This document shows positions 9,891-18,415 of a stretch of DNA of 64,000 nucleotides, piece by piece. Every line of letters starts with the position of its first letter. The first letter of the stretch is position 1. The stretch is from assembly GCA_035629175.1 (NCBI GenBank), contig DASPIL010000036.1, positions 1 through 64,000 of the forward strand. The letters are read 5' to 3'. This DNA is from Verrucomicrobiia bacterium (GTDB taxonomy: Bacteria > Verrucomicrobiota > Verrucomicrobiia > Limisphaerales > DASXHY01). The position numbers and the translations under genes are program-made. A model generated the notes under the pieces. That model searched no databases, was not told where the DNA came from, and worked only from the letters and a program-made list of their open reading frames with translations.

Positions 9891-10496
9891 TCACAGCGCG
9901 CGGCGGCGTCCCCGCGCTTCGATGCGTCGCCGCAGTTGCACAACTCCGCCGCCACCCAGGGCGCCGAGAACAATGCCAGCCAGCGCTCCAATGCCTGTGT
10001 TGCGCGGCTTGTTCGGGCGTACCCGCACAGGCTCTCTTCGATCCACAATGCGGAACGAAACTTTGCGACCGGCTTGCGCCGTTCGGTCTGACGCATCCAT
10101 GCAGGCTTGCGCCCACATCTCACAAAGTTCCGCAGCTTCCGAGGCACGGTGTCCATAAGCTTGCAGTTCGATCAAAGACTCGTCGCGTGTTGCAGATGAA
10201 ACCCTCAGCCGCAAATCGTGCGCGCTCATTCGTTCGCGGCTTGTGCCATTGGCGAGTTCCGCAAGGCGTGTCATGACTGAATCCGACGTTGTGAACTCCA
10301 AAGCGAGTGCGGCATTGGTGGACGGATCTCCCCCGCCGCCCAGCCAGCTCAATAGAATGCGGGTGCTGTAGGTGACAGGCATCGCGTAGCTGATCAACAC
10401 GCTCACCGCGATCGAGAGGAAGAAGATCGCAAAAAAGACCCGCAGGAATACGGGCAGCTTGGGTGAGATTTCAATCAGTTGCGTTTCGTTCTTCAT
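9891..10496 (-). CDS. Wzz-like polysaccharide chain-length protein (short)
   Basis: This codes for 201 residues. A membrane segment lies at about residues 17-40 and another near the C terminus (about 167-186, IGALAGIVLGALGGGGVV), flanking a periplasmic region. A PNKPRNTGIG motif precedes the second helix, the proline-rich signature seen before TM2 in Wzz/polysaccharide co-polymerase proteins. It lacks the long coiled coil of its neighbour and any cytoplasmic kinase domain. Its ATG overlaps the stop of the upstream gene as ATGA at 10493-10496, so the two are probably translationally coupled. It is the last gene of the cysC operon. The likely role is helping set the length of, or export, an extracellular polysaccharide. 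Confidence 0.7.
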   Translation of the reverse strand: MKNETQLIEISPKLPVFLRVFFAIFFLSIAVSVLISYAMPVTYSTRILLSWLGGGGDPSTNAALALEFTTSDSVMTRLAELANGTSRERMSAHDLRLRVSSATRDESLIELQAYGHRASEAAELCEMWAQACMDASDRTAQAGRKVSFRIVDRREPVRVRPNKPRNTGIGALAGIVLGALGGGGVVQLRRRIEARGRRRAL

Positions 10497-11371
10497 GCGG
10501 ATCCCCGCGGCCGCGCCGCAGTATTTTCCCGCATGCGGGATCGGCGAATCAATATTCCAGCAATTCCGCCGATGGAGCCGAGAACGGTGCCCACGACAAT
10601 TCCCAAGGCGAGGCTCTGTCGTTTTGCTGAAGGCAGCCGGCGGGTGCCCGCGGCTGCTCGATCGAGGATCACCGCCTGCATCGTATTATCGACGCGAGAG
10701 TTCTCCGTCGCATTCGCCAGCTTGCGATCCAGGTCCGCCAATTCCTCCCGCATTTCCCCGAGTGTTTGCGTCTGCGCCTGTAACTGCTCTTCTGAACCTT
10801 CCTGAAGCCTGAGGCGTTGGAGTTCCACTTCCGCATTGTGAATATTCAGCGCGACCTCCGTCCGTTGCGCCTCCAATTGCACGATGGGTTCGGACAACTG
10901 CTGCATCACGCGTTTGAGCAGGTTCCGCCTGTAAGACTCAGCAATGGCGTTTGCCACATCAGCCGCCTGCGCTGAATTCTCTTCGCTCACTTCAATCTCA
11001 ACAATCGTTGAATTTCGAACAGGACGCAGGCTCGTCCGTTCACGCAATAATGCCACCGCGTCATTGGTGGACAGCGCAGCAGCACTCCCAGCGGCGCGCC
11101 ATGCTTGATCCAATGCCAATTGTTCCACGACATCCTGCAGGACGGAATCGGAACGCATGACTTCGATTTCTTTGTGGAACCGTTCCGCGTCGAAACCCTT
11201 TTCCATCCACTTGAAATTCAACATCAGCCGGGTCGTGCTGCGAAAAGTGGTGGCATTGTGCGCTGGAAGCAGCGCGGCGATCGCAACTGTGGCGACCAAA
11301 ACGCAGACAAAGATCACCGCGAACAACGTCCCGTCGCCCAGCGGGCTCTCCATTCCCGCGGCCGGTTTCAT
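10493..11371 (-). CDS. Wzz-like polysaccharide co-polymerase with coiled coil
   Basis: The start at 11371 (MKPAAGM) gives 292 residues and overlaps the cysC stop as ATGA; an ATG 51 bases upstream is open but would overlap cysC more deeply. TM1 lies at about residues 16-37 ([20 protein letters not shown]). A Wzz-like beta segment follows (FRSTTRLML), then a heptad-rich helical region at about 150-230 ([27 protein letters not shown]), a proline segment (RRLPSAKRQ), and TM2 near 258-280 with glycine-rich packing. This is the usual polysaccharide co-polymerase plan without a fused tyrosine kinase. Together with the shorter downstream paralogue it resembles two-component Wzz systems. Confidence 0.75.
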   Translation of the reverse strand: MKPAAGMESPLGDGTLFAVIFVCVLVATVAIAALLPAHNATTFRSTTRLMLNFKWMEKGFDAERFHKEIEVMRSDSVLQDVVEQLALDQAWRAAGSAAALSTNDAVALLRERTSLRPVRNSTIVEIEVSEENSAQAADVANAIAESYRRNLLKRVMQQLSEPIVQLEAQRTEVALNIHNAEVELQRLRLQEGSEEQLQAQTQTLGEMREELADLDRKLANATENSRVDNTMQAVILDRAAAGTRRLPSAKRQSLALGIVVGTVLGSIGGIAGILIRRSRMRENTAARPRGSA

Positions 11372-11973
11372 GCCAGCCCGATGCGTTTGAGAATCGTGGC
11401 GACGCACTCGGAAACCGAACACTGTTCCGTGTTCAACTCCAGTTCAGGATGGAACGGCGCCTCGTACGGAGCGGAGATGCCGGTAAAGTCCTTGATCTTC
11501 CCGGTGCGCGCCTTCACATAGAGGCCCTTGGGATCGCGCTTCTCACAAACCGTCAGCGGCGTGTCCAGGTAAACTTCAATAAAGCGGCCCTCGGGAACAA
11601 TGTTGCGGGCCAGTTCACGATCGGAACGGTAGGGTGAAATAAACGCGGTGATGCAGATCATTCCCGCATCGGCGAACAGCTTCGACACCTCCCCAATCCT
11701 GCGGATGTTTTCTTTGCGGTCATCTGGCGAAAAACCGAGATCCGAGCAAAGGCCATGGCGGACGTTGTCGCCGTCAAGGACGTAGGCATTCTTGCCGCGC
11801 TTGAACAATTCGCGCTCGAGTTCCGTCGCGAGGGTGGATTTCCCGGAGCCGCTCAGCCCCGTGAACCAGACGACGCAGCCTGAGTGTCCCATTCGCTGTT
11901 CCCGTTCCGCGTGCGTAACTTTTCCCGGAGACCATGTGATATTCTCGCTTTTATGAGTCAGATGACCAGCCAT
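11368..11973 (-). CDS. cysC: Adenylylsulfate (APS) kinase
   Basis: This enzyme phosphorylates APS to PAPS, the sulfate donor for sulfotransferases and for PAPS reductase. With the ATG at 11973 the protein has 201 residues, matching the family's usual length; an ATG at 12069 would add an unsupported leader. The Walker A motif GLSGSGKST is at residues 39-47, followed by DGDNVRHGL (APS binding), FISPYRSDR, and KGLYVKAR in the lid region. No sulfate adenylyltransferase or reductase genes adjoin it. It instead leads an operon with two Wzz-like genes through ATGA overlaps, which suggests that PAPS is made for polysaccharide sulfation rather than cysteine synthesis. That last point is inference. Confidence 0.93.
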   Translation of the reverse strand: MAGHLTHKSENITWSPGKVTHAEREQRMGHSGCVVWFTGLSGSGKSTLATELERELFKRGKNAYVLDGDNVRHGLCSDLGFSPDDRKENIRRIGEVSKLFADAGMICITAFISPYRSDRELARNIVPEGRFIEVYLDTPLTVCEKRDPKGLYVKARTGKIKDFTGISAPYEAPFHPELELNTEQCSVSECVATILKRIGLA

Positions 11974-12074
11974 GCGAAAGTGAATCGCGCCCGGCCGAGC
12001 GTTGTCCAGCACGAACATTGCAAAAGCCGAGTTCATCCTTGGCATTATACACAGCCGCAGGTAATACACTGAAC

Positions 12075-14345
12075 ATGAGTCGTTTTCGAAAGCTGCTGGC
12101 GGTGAGCTTTCGCGCCAAGGTGCTGGTGCCGGTCATCGCAGTGATGGTTCTGTTACTGGCGACCATGGCTGCCGTGATTAACGATCGCATCACGGATCAA
12201 TTCGAACGCGATGCGCGCCGAACGCTGGCCGCTGCCGAGGACAGTTTCCAGCAGATTCAACGCAGCCGCACCCGCAGCCTGCTGATCCGTTTTCGGGACC
12301 TCAAAAATGAACCCCGCTTTCGCGAGGCCTTCCAAAGTGGCGACCCCTCGCGGGTTCGCAACCAGCTGCCCGCCCTGATGGGTGCCGTTGGTGAAGACGT
12401 GGACATCGTCGTGTTTTCCGGACCGGAGGAACTGATCGCCAGCGCGAAGCGGGATCCGTTGATGTCGATCGCAAATTTTGAATCGGCAAGCGAAAGCCTG
12501 ATCGCACAGGCTTTGCGGGCAGCGAGTCCTTCACGCGGCGAAGCGACCGCGGACACGGTTTTTGTGGACGGGTTGCTTTACGACGTCGTGTCGTTCCCTG
12601 TCTTCGGCAGCAACGGAAGACTTGTGGGCGCGCTCACGCTGGGATCGCAAATCAACCGGACCGTGCTTGAGGAGTTCAGCCGCGCCACCCACAGCCGCAT
12701 CGTTTTGCTTGGGAATGAACGGGTGATCGTTTCGACACTTCCCGGACCTGAATCCAGTCTCGATCTGGTTCGGCTGTTTCGCGACGTGACTGCCGAAGCA
12801 CAGAAGAAGGGATCTGGATTTCGAATCCGGAAACATGTGTTGAACGGCGAACATCATTTTTGCGCTGCAGGCCGTTTCGAGACTCCCAGGAACGATGGCG
12901 ACCTCGGCTATCTCCTGCTTTATTCCTACGAGCAGCCGCTGCAGGATCTCGCCGCAACCCAGCGGAATCTGATTGTCATGAGCGGCGTGGCGATAGTCCT
13001 CGGGTCGCTGGTGGTCTGCTTCCTGGTGGGCAAGGTTACAAAACCACTGCGCGAACTGCGGGATAGCGCCGAGGCCGTTGGACGAGGCGACTTCTCGCGC
13101 CGGGTTCCCGTCCGCTCGCAGGATGAATGCGGCGAACTTGCGCGCGTGTTCAACCAGATGACGGAAAATCTGAAGACGTCGCGCGAGCAGCTGGAAACGA
13201 CAGTGGCAACCCTGAAAAGCACGCAGGCGCAGCTGATTCAGAGCGAGAAGCTTTCGGGCATCGGCCAGTTTATCGCTGGAGTGGCGCATGAGTTGAACAA
13301 CCCCCTGACTTCCGTCCTTGGGTTTTCCGAGTTGATGAAGCACGCCGTTGTCGCGCCGAAGGACAAGCATTACCTGGATGTGTTGAACAAGAGCGCGCTG
13401 CGGTGCCAGAAAATTGTCCAGGCTCTGCTCAGCTTTGCCCGGCGGCAATCCCCCGAACGAAAACCAACCCTGGTTAACGAGCTCATCGAAGCCTCTGTGG
13501 ACCTGCTGCAATACCAGCTGCGCAAAGGCAGCGTGAAGGTCATCACGAGGTTTGATGGAGAGCTGCCAGAGATTTTGGTGGATCCACACCAGATGCAGCA
13601 GGTCTTCGTCAACCTTCTCAACAACGCACGACAGGCAATCGAAGCCAGCCAGACCGAGGGGTGGATTCGGATCAGGACAGAAACGGATTCGCGACGAGTT
13701 CGCATTATTTTTCAGGACAATGGACCCGGCATCTCTCCTGAGAATCTAGCCCGGATCTTCGATCCCTTCTTCACCACGAAGGGAGTCGGGGAAGGCACTG
13801 GGCTGGGACTAAGCCTCTGTTACGGGATTGTGAAGGAGCACGGCGGCGTCATCACGGCGAACAGCCGGCCAGGCGAAGGAGCCACATTTTCGATCGAGCT
13901 GCCGCTCACAGAACGTCCAGCCCAGGATGGGGCGGCGGCGGCGCGGCGCGCCGAGATGCCGGCGGCGCGACTCGGGCGCGGCAAGCGCATCCTCGTTGTG
14001 GACGATGAGGAACCGATCCGCGTTCTATTGCGCGAATCCCTGACGCCCGAGGGATACGAAGTGGATGTTGCGGCGGACGGTGAAAGCGGACTGCGCCAGC
14101 TGAGCGGGAAGCATTACGACCTAATGCTGTGCGACTGGAAGATGCCGGGCTTGAACGGCGAGCAGGTTTACGAACGTATCCGCGCCATCGATCCCGATTT
14201 CTGCCGGCGAATCATCTTCATTACAGGCGACATCGTGAGCGAGCAAACCCGGCGATTCCTCGATGAGCAGCATCGCATCTGCCTTTCAAAGCCATTCAGC
14301 CTCTCCGAGATTCACGCAGCCCTGAGACGGGTGATGTCCAATTGA
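12075..14345 (+). CDS. Membrane hybrid histidine kinase with receiver domain
   Basis: This codes for 756 residues from the ATG at 12075 (MSRFRKLL), chosen because TM1 follows directly ([20 protein letters not shown]). The order is TM1, a periplasmic Cache-like sensor (about 45-295), TM2 (about 300-323, [17 protein letters not shown]), HAMP (about 325-375), HisKA with phospho-acceptor His about 405 in VAHELNNPL, HATPase_c (DNGPGI, then [12 protein letters not shown]), and a C-terminal receiver with acidic pair DDEE near 642 and phospho-Asp about 687 in LCDWKMPG. No DNA-binding domain is fused and no response regulator gene adjoins, so output may go through a phosphorelay or the attached receiver. 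It is divergent from cysC (101 bases between starts) and lies 286 bases before the VTC gene, which may be its regulatory target. Confidence 0.92.
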   Translation: MSRFRKLLAVSFRAKVLVPVIAVMVLLLATMAAVINDRITDQFERDARRTLAAAEDSFQQIQRSRTRSLLIRFRDLKNEPRFREAFQSGDPSRVRNQLPALMGAVGEDVDIVVFSGPEELIASAKRDPLMSIANFESASESLIAQALRAASPSRGEATADTVFVDGLLYDVVSFPVFGSNGRLVGALTLGSQINRTVLEEFSRATHSRIVLLGNERVIVSTLPGPESSLDLVRLFRDVTAEAQKKGSGFRIRKHVLNGEHHFCAAGRFETPRNDGDLGYLLLYSYEQPLQDLAATQRNLIVMSGVAIVLGSLVVCFLVGKVTKPLRELRDSAEAVGRGDFSRRVPVRSQDECGELARVFNQMTENLKTSREQLETTVATLKSTQAQLIQSEKLSGIGQFIAGVAHELNNPLTSVLGFSELMKHAVVAPKDKHYLDVLNKSALRCQKIVQALLSFARRQSPERKPTLVNELIEASVDLLQYQLRKGSVKVITRFDGELPEILVDPHQMQQVFVNLLNNARQAIEASQTEGWIRIRTETDSRRVRIIFQDNGPGISPENLARIFDPFFTTKGVGEGTGLGLSLCYGIVKEHGGVITANSRPGEGATFSIELPLTERPAQDGAAAARRAEMPAARLGRGKRILVVDDEEPIRVLLRESLTPEGYEVDVAADGESGLRQLSGKHYDLMLCDWKMPGLNGEQVYERIRAIDPDFCRRIIFITGDIVSEQTRRFLDEQHRICLSKPFSLSEIHAALRRVMSN

Positions 14346-14631
14346 TCCCAGGAAATTTTGGAGGATCCAGGCGTGGTTCAACACATTCGTTTTTCACGCC
14401 GCCTTCGATATCTTGAATGCCGGTTCTTCTGCGGGACTCGCCTCGACAAACCGTTTCCTGTCCTTCATGATGCCCCCCGGTCGCACGCGTGGACAACGAC
14501 TGAAAGCTGCTGGCTGCAATGTTCCGAAGTAACGGCATACAAACTCATCGAAGTTCAGTGACGGATGTCTCTGGGTTGTTCCTTGGCAAACACCCTGTTC
14601 TCCCGCAACGCTCAGCCTGATCGGATCTGCC
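14346..14631. other. Intergenic stretch with no recognised feature
   Basis: These 286 bases separate the hybrid kinase from the VTC gene. Short open frames exist on both strands (67 and 79 codons), but neither has recognisable motifs or a good ribosome binding site. I see no hairpin with a T-run and no convincing -35/-10 pair. The gap is long enough to hold the promoter of the VTC-DUF4956-HlyD operon. Confidence 0.5.
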
Positions 14632-15489
14632 ATGCCTCAGGACCATCGACTTCAAGCCCAGCGATTCGAACTGAAATACCTGGTGCCTGAAGAAATGGTT
14701 GCGGGCATCCGCGACTTTGTCCGCTGCTACCTCGAGCTGGACGACTTCTCAGCGGGGCGCGCCAACAACTCGTATGATATCCACAGTGTTTACCTGGATT
14801 CGGCGGACCTGCATACGTGCCAGGCGACGCGGAATGGCGACAAGAACCGGTTCAAGCTCAGGCTGCGCTACTACAATGACGACCCGCAGACGCCAGTGTT
14901 CTTCGAGATCAAGCAGCGCGTTGACAATGCGATTCTGAAGCAGCGCTGTCCGGTGCGCCGTGAAGCGGTTCCGCTTCTGATGTCAGGACAACTGCCGGAT
15001 CCCGAACATCTTTTTTCCGAGGAACCACGGCACCTGGTTGCGCTGCAGCGTTTCCAATATTTGCAATATCAATTGGGCGCTGTTCCACGGATGCATAACA
15101 ATTACCTCCGGGAAGCATGGGTTCCGGTTTCAGGAAATGCAGTTCGGGTGACTTTTGACCGGAACATCCGCATAGAACCGTATTTCGCCTACCAGGCCCC
15201 AGTCGCGATGGCTCGTCCCCGGCGGATTTACGAGGATGTGGTGGTTCTCGAGTTGAAATTCACAGGCCGGTTTCCAAACTGGTTGCGCGAGCTTGCAGAC
15301 TCTTTCAATCTCTCACGCGGAACGGCGTCCAAATATTGCGGCGGCGTTGATGTCCTTGGCGATTTCCATTTCCGGCCGCGTGTCGAAGACTTGATCCAAG
15401 CCGGAACCGCCAGGCAGGAACATTATGTCGGCGCCTCATCTGGAACAACGATGACCGAACTCGGACAAACCGCCGTTGCGCGGGTGTGA
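14632..15489 (+). CDS. VTC-domain protein (polyphosphate-polymerase-like)
   Basis: This codes for 285 residues with the tunnel motifs of the VTC/triphosphate-tunnel superfamily. These are FELKYLV (E13, K15), RFKLRLRYY (R73 to R79), FFEIKQR (E92, K94), VTFDRNIR (D176, R177, R180) and LELKF (E207, K209). In yeast Vtc4 this fold makes polyphosphate from ATP. Bacterial homologues of this size are often annotated as polyphosphate polymerase domain proteins, but their activity is largely inferred. No signal peptide or membrane helix is visible, so it is probably cytoplasmic and may work against the DUF4956 membrane protein that follows after 17 bases. The ATG at 14632 gives the usual family start (a short leader, then RFELKY). 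Confidence 0.9.
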   Translation: MPQDHRLQAQRFELKYLVPEEMVAGIRDFVRCYLELDDFSAGRANNSYDIHSVYLDSADLHTCQATRNGDKNRFKLRLRYYNDDPQTPVFFEIKQRVDNAILKQRCPVRREAVPLLMSGQLPDPEHLFSEEPRHLVALQRFQYLQYQLGAVPRMHNNYLREAWVPVSGNAVRVTFDRNIRIEPYFAYQAPVAMARPRRIYEDVVVLELKFTGRFPNWLRELADSFNLSRGTASKYCGGVDVLGDFHFRPRVEDLIQAGTARQEHYVGASSGTTMTELGQTAVARV

Positions 15490-15506
15490 AATGTGGATGA
15501 CAAACT

Positions 15507-16193
15507 ATGACTGACTGGCTCTTTCGTGGTGATTACGGAATCGCGCCCACCAATTTTGCCGCCCTGTTTCTGTCGCTGTTGCTGGCGTTCGTCTGCGGCC
15601 ATGCTGTGGCCTGGGCCTATATCTGGACCCACACAGGTCTGTCTTATTCGCGTTCCTATGTCAGCACGTTAATTCTGATCCCGGTGATCGTTGCGCTCGT
15701 CATGCTCGTGCTGGCCAACAACATCGTCATTGCATTTGGGTTGATGGCGATTTTCGCGATGGTCCGTTTCCGAAGCGTTTTGCGCGACACCCTCGACACC
15801 ACCTACGTGCTGGCCGTGATTGTCATTGGGCTCGCCTGCGGAACCTTGAAATACAGTTCGGCCATTATCGGCTGTCTCATGACCGTCGGCCTAATGTTCT
15901 ATTTCTGGCTCACAGGCTTTGGCACGCGGCAGCGATACGATCTGATCTTGAACGTCCAATGGGCGCGGCCTCCGTCCGAACTTCCCGAACTGCTGCGGCT
16001 GCTCCATCGGCACAGCCGGTCCGTTCAATGCGCCAGCCAGCGCACCAGTGAAGCGTTTCCCGGCATGGATGTTTCGTATCGATTGCTGCTCCGCAATCCC
16101 GCTGCGACGCATCATTTGATGGAAGAACTGAAGGCTATTCCAGGCGTGACGCGAGCCTCAAGCCTGGGCGCGAGCGATGAATCCGAACTATGA
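15507..16193 (+). CDS. DUF4956 membrane protein
   Basis: This codes for 228 residues. About four hydrophobic segments lie in the first 140 residues (from FAALFLSLLLAFVCGHAVA through YVLAVIVIGLACGT and IIGCLMTVGLMFYFWL). The conserved cytoplasmic loop MAIFAMVRFRSVLRDTLDTT is the hallmark of DUF4956. A soluble C-terminal domain of about 80 residues follows. From memory, DUF4956 genes repeatedly neighbour VTC-domain genes in many phyla, and this one lies 17 bases after one. Its stop overlaps the next start as ATGA (16190-16193). The function is unknown; a membrane channel or anchor for the VTC protein is a reasonable inference. Confidence 0.9.
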   Translation: MTDWLFRGDYGIAPTNFAALFLSLLLAFVCGHAVAWAYIWTHTGLSYSRSYVSTLILIPVIVALVMLVLANNIVIAFGLMAIFAMVRFRSVLRDTLDTTYVLAVIVIGLACGTLKYSSAIIGCLMTVGLMFYFWLTGFGTRQRYDLILNVQWARPPSELPELLRLLHRHSRSVQCASQRTSEAFPGMDVSYRLLLRNPAATHHLMEELKAIPGVTRASSLGASDESEL

Positions 16194-17272
16194 AGCTCGA
16201 GCCACTCAAGCCGGTTCCCACACCGCTTCCCCAGCGCCTTCGCGATCTGCGCATGCGGTTCATTCCACCGATTGTCTGCATCGGGGCGATGTTGGTGATT
16301 GGCCTGGTTTGGAAAGACACCGTCAGCCCGCCCACCATGGTCGGCCAGGCAGAACCGATCGTTTCCAACATCAGCTCGTATCAACCCGGCATTCTCGCCG
16401 AACTGACAGTGCGGCGGTTCGAGCGGGTCCGCGCGGGTCAGGTGATTGGCAAAGTGCTCGTCGCGCACCCCGAACTTCTAAGCGCCTCACTCGACGTCAT
16501 CCGCTCGGAAATTGAGGAGCTTCAGACCGATCCCCAGAGGCTCTACACCGAGCGACGGTACGCCGTGGACTTCGCGCAACTGCGGCAGAACTGGATGCGC
16601 CATCGGGTCGACCTCGCCAGTGCCAAGGCCAACCTGCAGTTTGCCGAGGCCGAATTATTGCGGCACGAAAAATTGCTGGCGGCCAAAATGGTTTCGCAAA
16701 CCGAATACGATCTGGCGAAATCCAATCGCGACTCCCTTGTGGAAGAGGTGAACGAGCTCACGCAATTGGTGAACGACGGCCAAATTGCATTCGACTCCAT
16801 GCAGGGCACCAACTGGGCGGGCAATGCGACAGAGTCCGGGGTCGCCGCCTGGCAGGAGGCACGTCTTCGACTCGCCGCGGCCGAGTTGCAACCGATCATC
16901 CTCACAGCACCGATCGACGGGATCATCACGGTTGTTTCAAACCACCCTGGCGAATCGGTATCTGCCGGAACCACCATCGTAACGATTGCCAGTCTCAGCC
17001 CGGTCCGAATCGTGGGCTATTTGAAAACACCTTTCAGCGCAGACCCACAGCCTGGCGCGCGCGTTGCAGTTCGCACACGCGGGATTCGCCGGCAGGTGGC
17101 GGAAACGATCATTACCGAGGTCGGCACGCAGTTGGAACTGCTCCCGATGCACATGCAGAGCGCGCTGCGATTTGCCAATCTTGAGATCGGACTCCCGGTG
17201 GAAATCGAGCTGCCTCCCGAGCTGAAACTTCGGGCCGGGGAACTGGTCGACATCAGCATTATCACGAATTAA
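16190..17272 (+). CDS. HlyD-type membrane-fusion/adaptor protein
   Basis: This codes for 360 residues. There is a single N-terminal membrane helix (about 24-43, FIPPIVCIGAMLVIGLVW), then a biotinyl-lipoyl half motif (YQPGILAELTVRRFERVRAG), a long helical hairpin (about 95-190, with LRHEKLLAAKMVSQTEYDLA), the second lipoyl half (LTAPIDGIITVVSNHPGESV) and a beta-barrel region. These are features of HlyD/EmrA adaptors that bridge inner-membrane exporters to the outer membrane. No ABC, MFS or RND transporter lies in the operon: the only membrane partner is DUF4956, translationally coupled through ATGA. This suggests that the DUF4956-VTC pair itself might be the exporter or synthase it serves. Confidence 0.85.
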   Translation: MKLEPLKPVPTPLPQRLRDLRMRFIPPIVCIGAMLVIGLVWKDTVSPPTMVGQAEPIVSNISSYQPGILAELTVRRFERVRAGQVIGKVLVAHPELLSASLDVIRSEIEELQTDPQRLYTERRYAVDFAQLRQNWMRHRVDLASAKANLQFAEAELLRHEKLLAAKMVSQTEYDLAKSNRDSLVEEVNELTQLVNDGQIAFDSMQGTNWAGNATESGVAAWQEARLRLAAAELQPIILTAPIDGIITVVSNHPGESVSAGTTIVTIASLSPVRIVGYLKTPFSADPQPGARVAVRTRGIRRQVAETIITEVGTQLELLPMHMQSALRFANLEIGLPVEIELPPELKLRAGELVDISIITN

Positions 17273-17330
17273 TTCGGTTTCCGGTCCATTCCTCTTTTCA
17301 GTTCGCCGGGGTGGATTATCTTCTTCCCCT

Positions 17331-18398
17331 ATGCCTTGTCCGTCTGAACCGACGCCAACGCGCGGCACGTTGCTGAACCCGGTCAACCGATTTGAGCAGA
17401 TCGCGATGGAGCGGGATGAGAACTGGAATCCGGATGAAGATCCGCTTCCTCAGACGCGGTTCCTTCGGGACAAATCGCAGACGATCATTGCTTACAACGA
17501 CAGTCCCGACATCGGCTTCGAAGCCAGCATCAATCCTTATCGAGGATGCGAGCATGGCTGCATTTATTGCTACGCGCGGCCGTTCCATGAATACCTGGGT
17601 TTCTCGTCGGGCATCGATTTCGAAACGCGCATCATGGTGAAGGAAGACGCGCCGGAACTCCTTCGCAAGGAATTATCCTCCCGCAAATGGAAGCCGCAGG
17701 TGATCGCAATGAGTGGCGTCACGGACTGCTACCAACCGGTCGAGCGCAAGTTGAGGCTCACCCGTCGCTGCTTGGAAGTCCTTGCCGAATTTCGCAACCC
17801 CGCAGGCCTCATCACAAAAAATGCACTGGTCACCCGCGACATCGATGTTTTGTCCGAACTCGCGCGGCACCACGCGACTGCGGTGTTTATTTCGCTCACG
17901 ACCTTGCAACCCGGAATTCGAAAGGTGATGGAGCCGCGGACCTCGCCCCCCGCCGCGCGTCTGGATGCAATTCGTCAATTGTCCCAGGCAGGCATTCCGG
18001 TCGGTGTGATGCTGGCGCCGATGGTTCCCGGGCTTACTGATTGCGAGATCCCTTCGCTGATTCAGGCGGCGGTTGAGGCTGGAGCCAAATTCGCCGGATA
18101 TGTTGCCTTGCGCCTGCCCCATGCCGTGGCCCCCATGTTTGAAAACTGGCTGCAGGAGCATTTCCCCGATCGGAAAGAAAAGGTGCTGAATCAGGTTCGA
18201 TCAATGCGCGGTGGCAAGCTCTATCAATCACACTGGGGCGAGCGGATGCGCGGGGAAGGCATCATTGCGCAACAGATGGAGAAATTGTTCGAGGTCGCCT
18301 GTCGCAGATACGGAATCGCAGGTGGGCGTCCGCAGTTGTCCACAGCGGCGTTTCGTCGCATTGAAGGCGGGCAGGCTGAACTCAACCTTTCCCTTTGA
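17331..18398 (+). CDS. PA0069-type radical SAM protein
   Basis: This codes for 355 residues. The iron-sulfur motif CEHGCIYC places the cluster ligands at C73, C77 and C80 (CX3CX2C), within the INPYRGCEHGC context of the PA0069/SplB-related radical SAM family. Further family segments are GVTDCYQP, LITKNALVTRD, SLTTL and APMVPGLTD. The reaction is not established; these proteins resemble spore photoproduct lyase but lack its proven role. It is probably monocistronic: it begins 58 bases after the HlyD gene, and the next gene converges on it with a 17-base gap. Confidence 0.9.
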   Translation: MPCPSEPTPTRGTLLNPVNRFEQIAMERDENWNPDEDPLPQTRFLRDKSQTIIAYNDSPDIGFEASINPYRGCEHGCIYCYARPFHEYLGFSSGIDFETRIMVKEDAPELLRKELSSRKWKPQVIAMSGVTDCYQPVERKLRLTRRCLEVLAEFRNPAGLITKNALVTRDIDVLSELARHHATAVFISLTTLQPGIRKVMEPRTSPPAARLDAIRQLSQAGIPVGVMLAPMVPGLTDCEIPSLIQAAVEAGAKFAGYVALRLPHAVAPMFENWLQEHFPDRKEKVLNQVRSMRGGKLYQSHWGERMRGEGIIAQQMEKLFEVACRRYGIAGGRPQLSTAAFRRIEGGQAELNLSL

Positions 18399-18415
18399 TG
18401 CGGAACCCGGGCGCG

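Noticed and set aside
12531-13589. Reverse frame of 352 codons opposite the hybrid kinase
   Set aside because: It overlaps conserved kinase motifs on the sense strand and has no motifs of its own.
14358-14633. Small frames between the kinase and VTC genes
   Set aside because: Short, no ribosome binding site, and no recognisable composition of a real protein.
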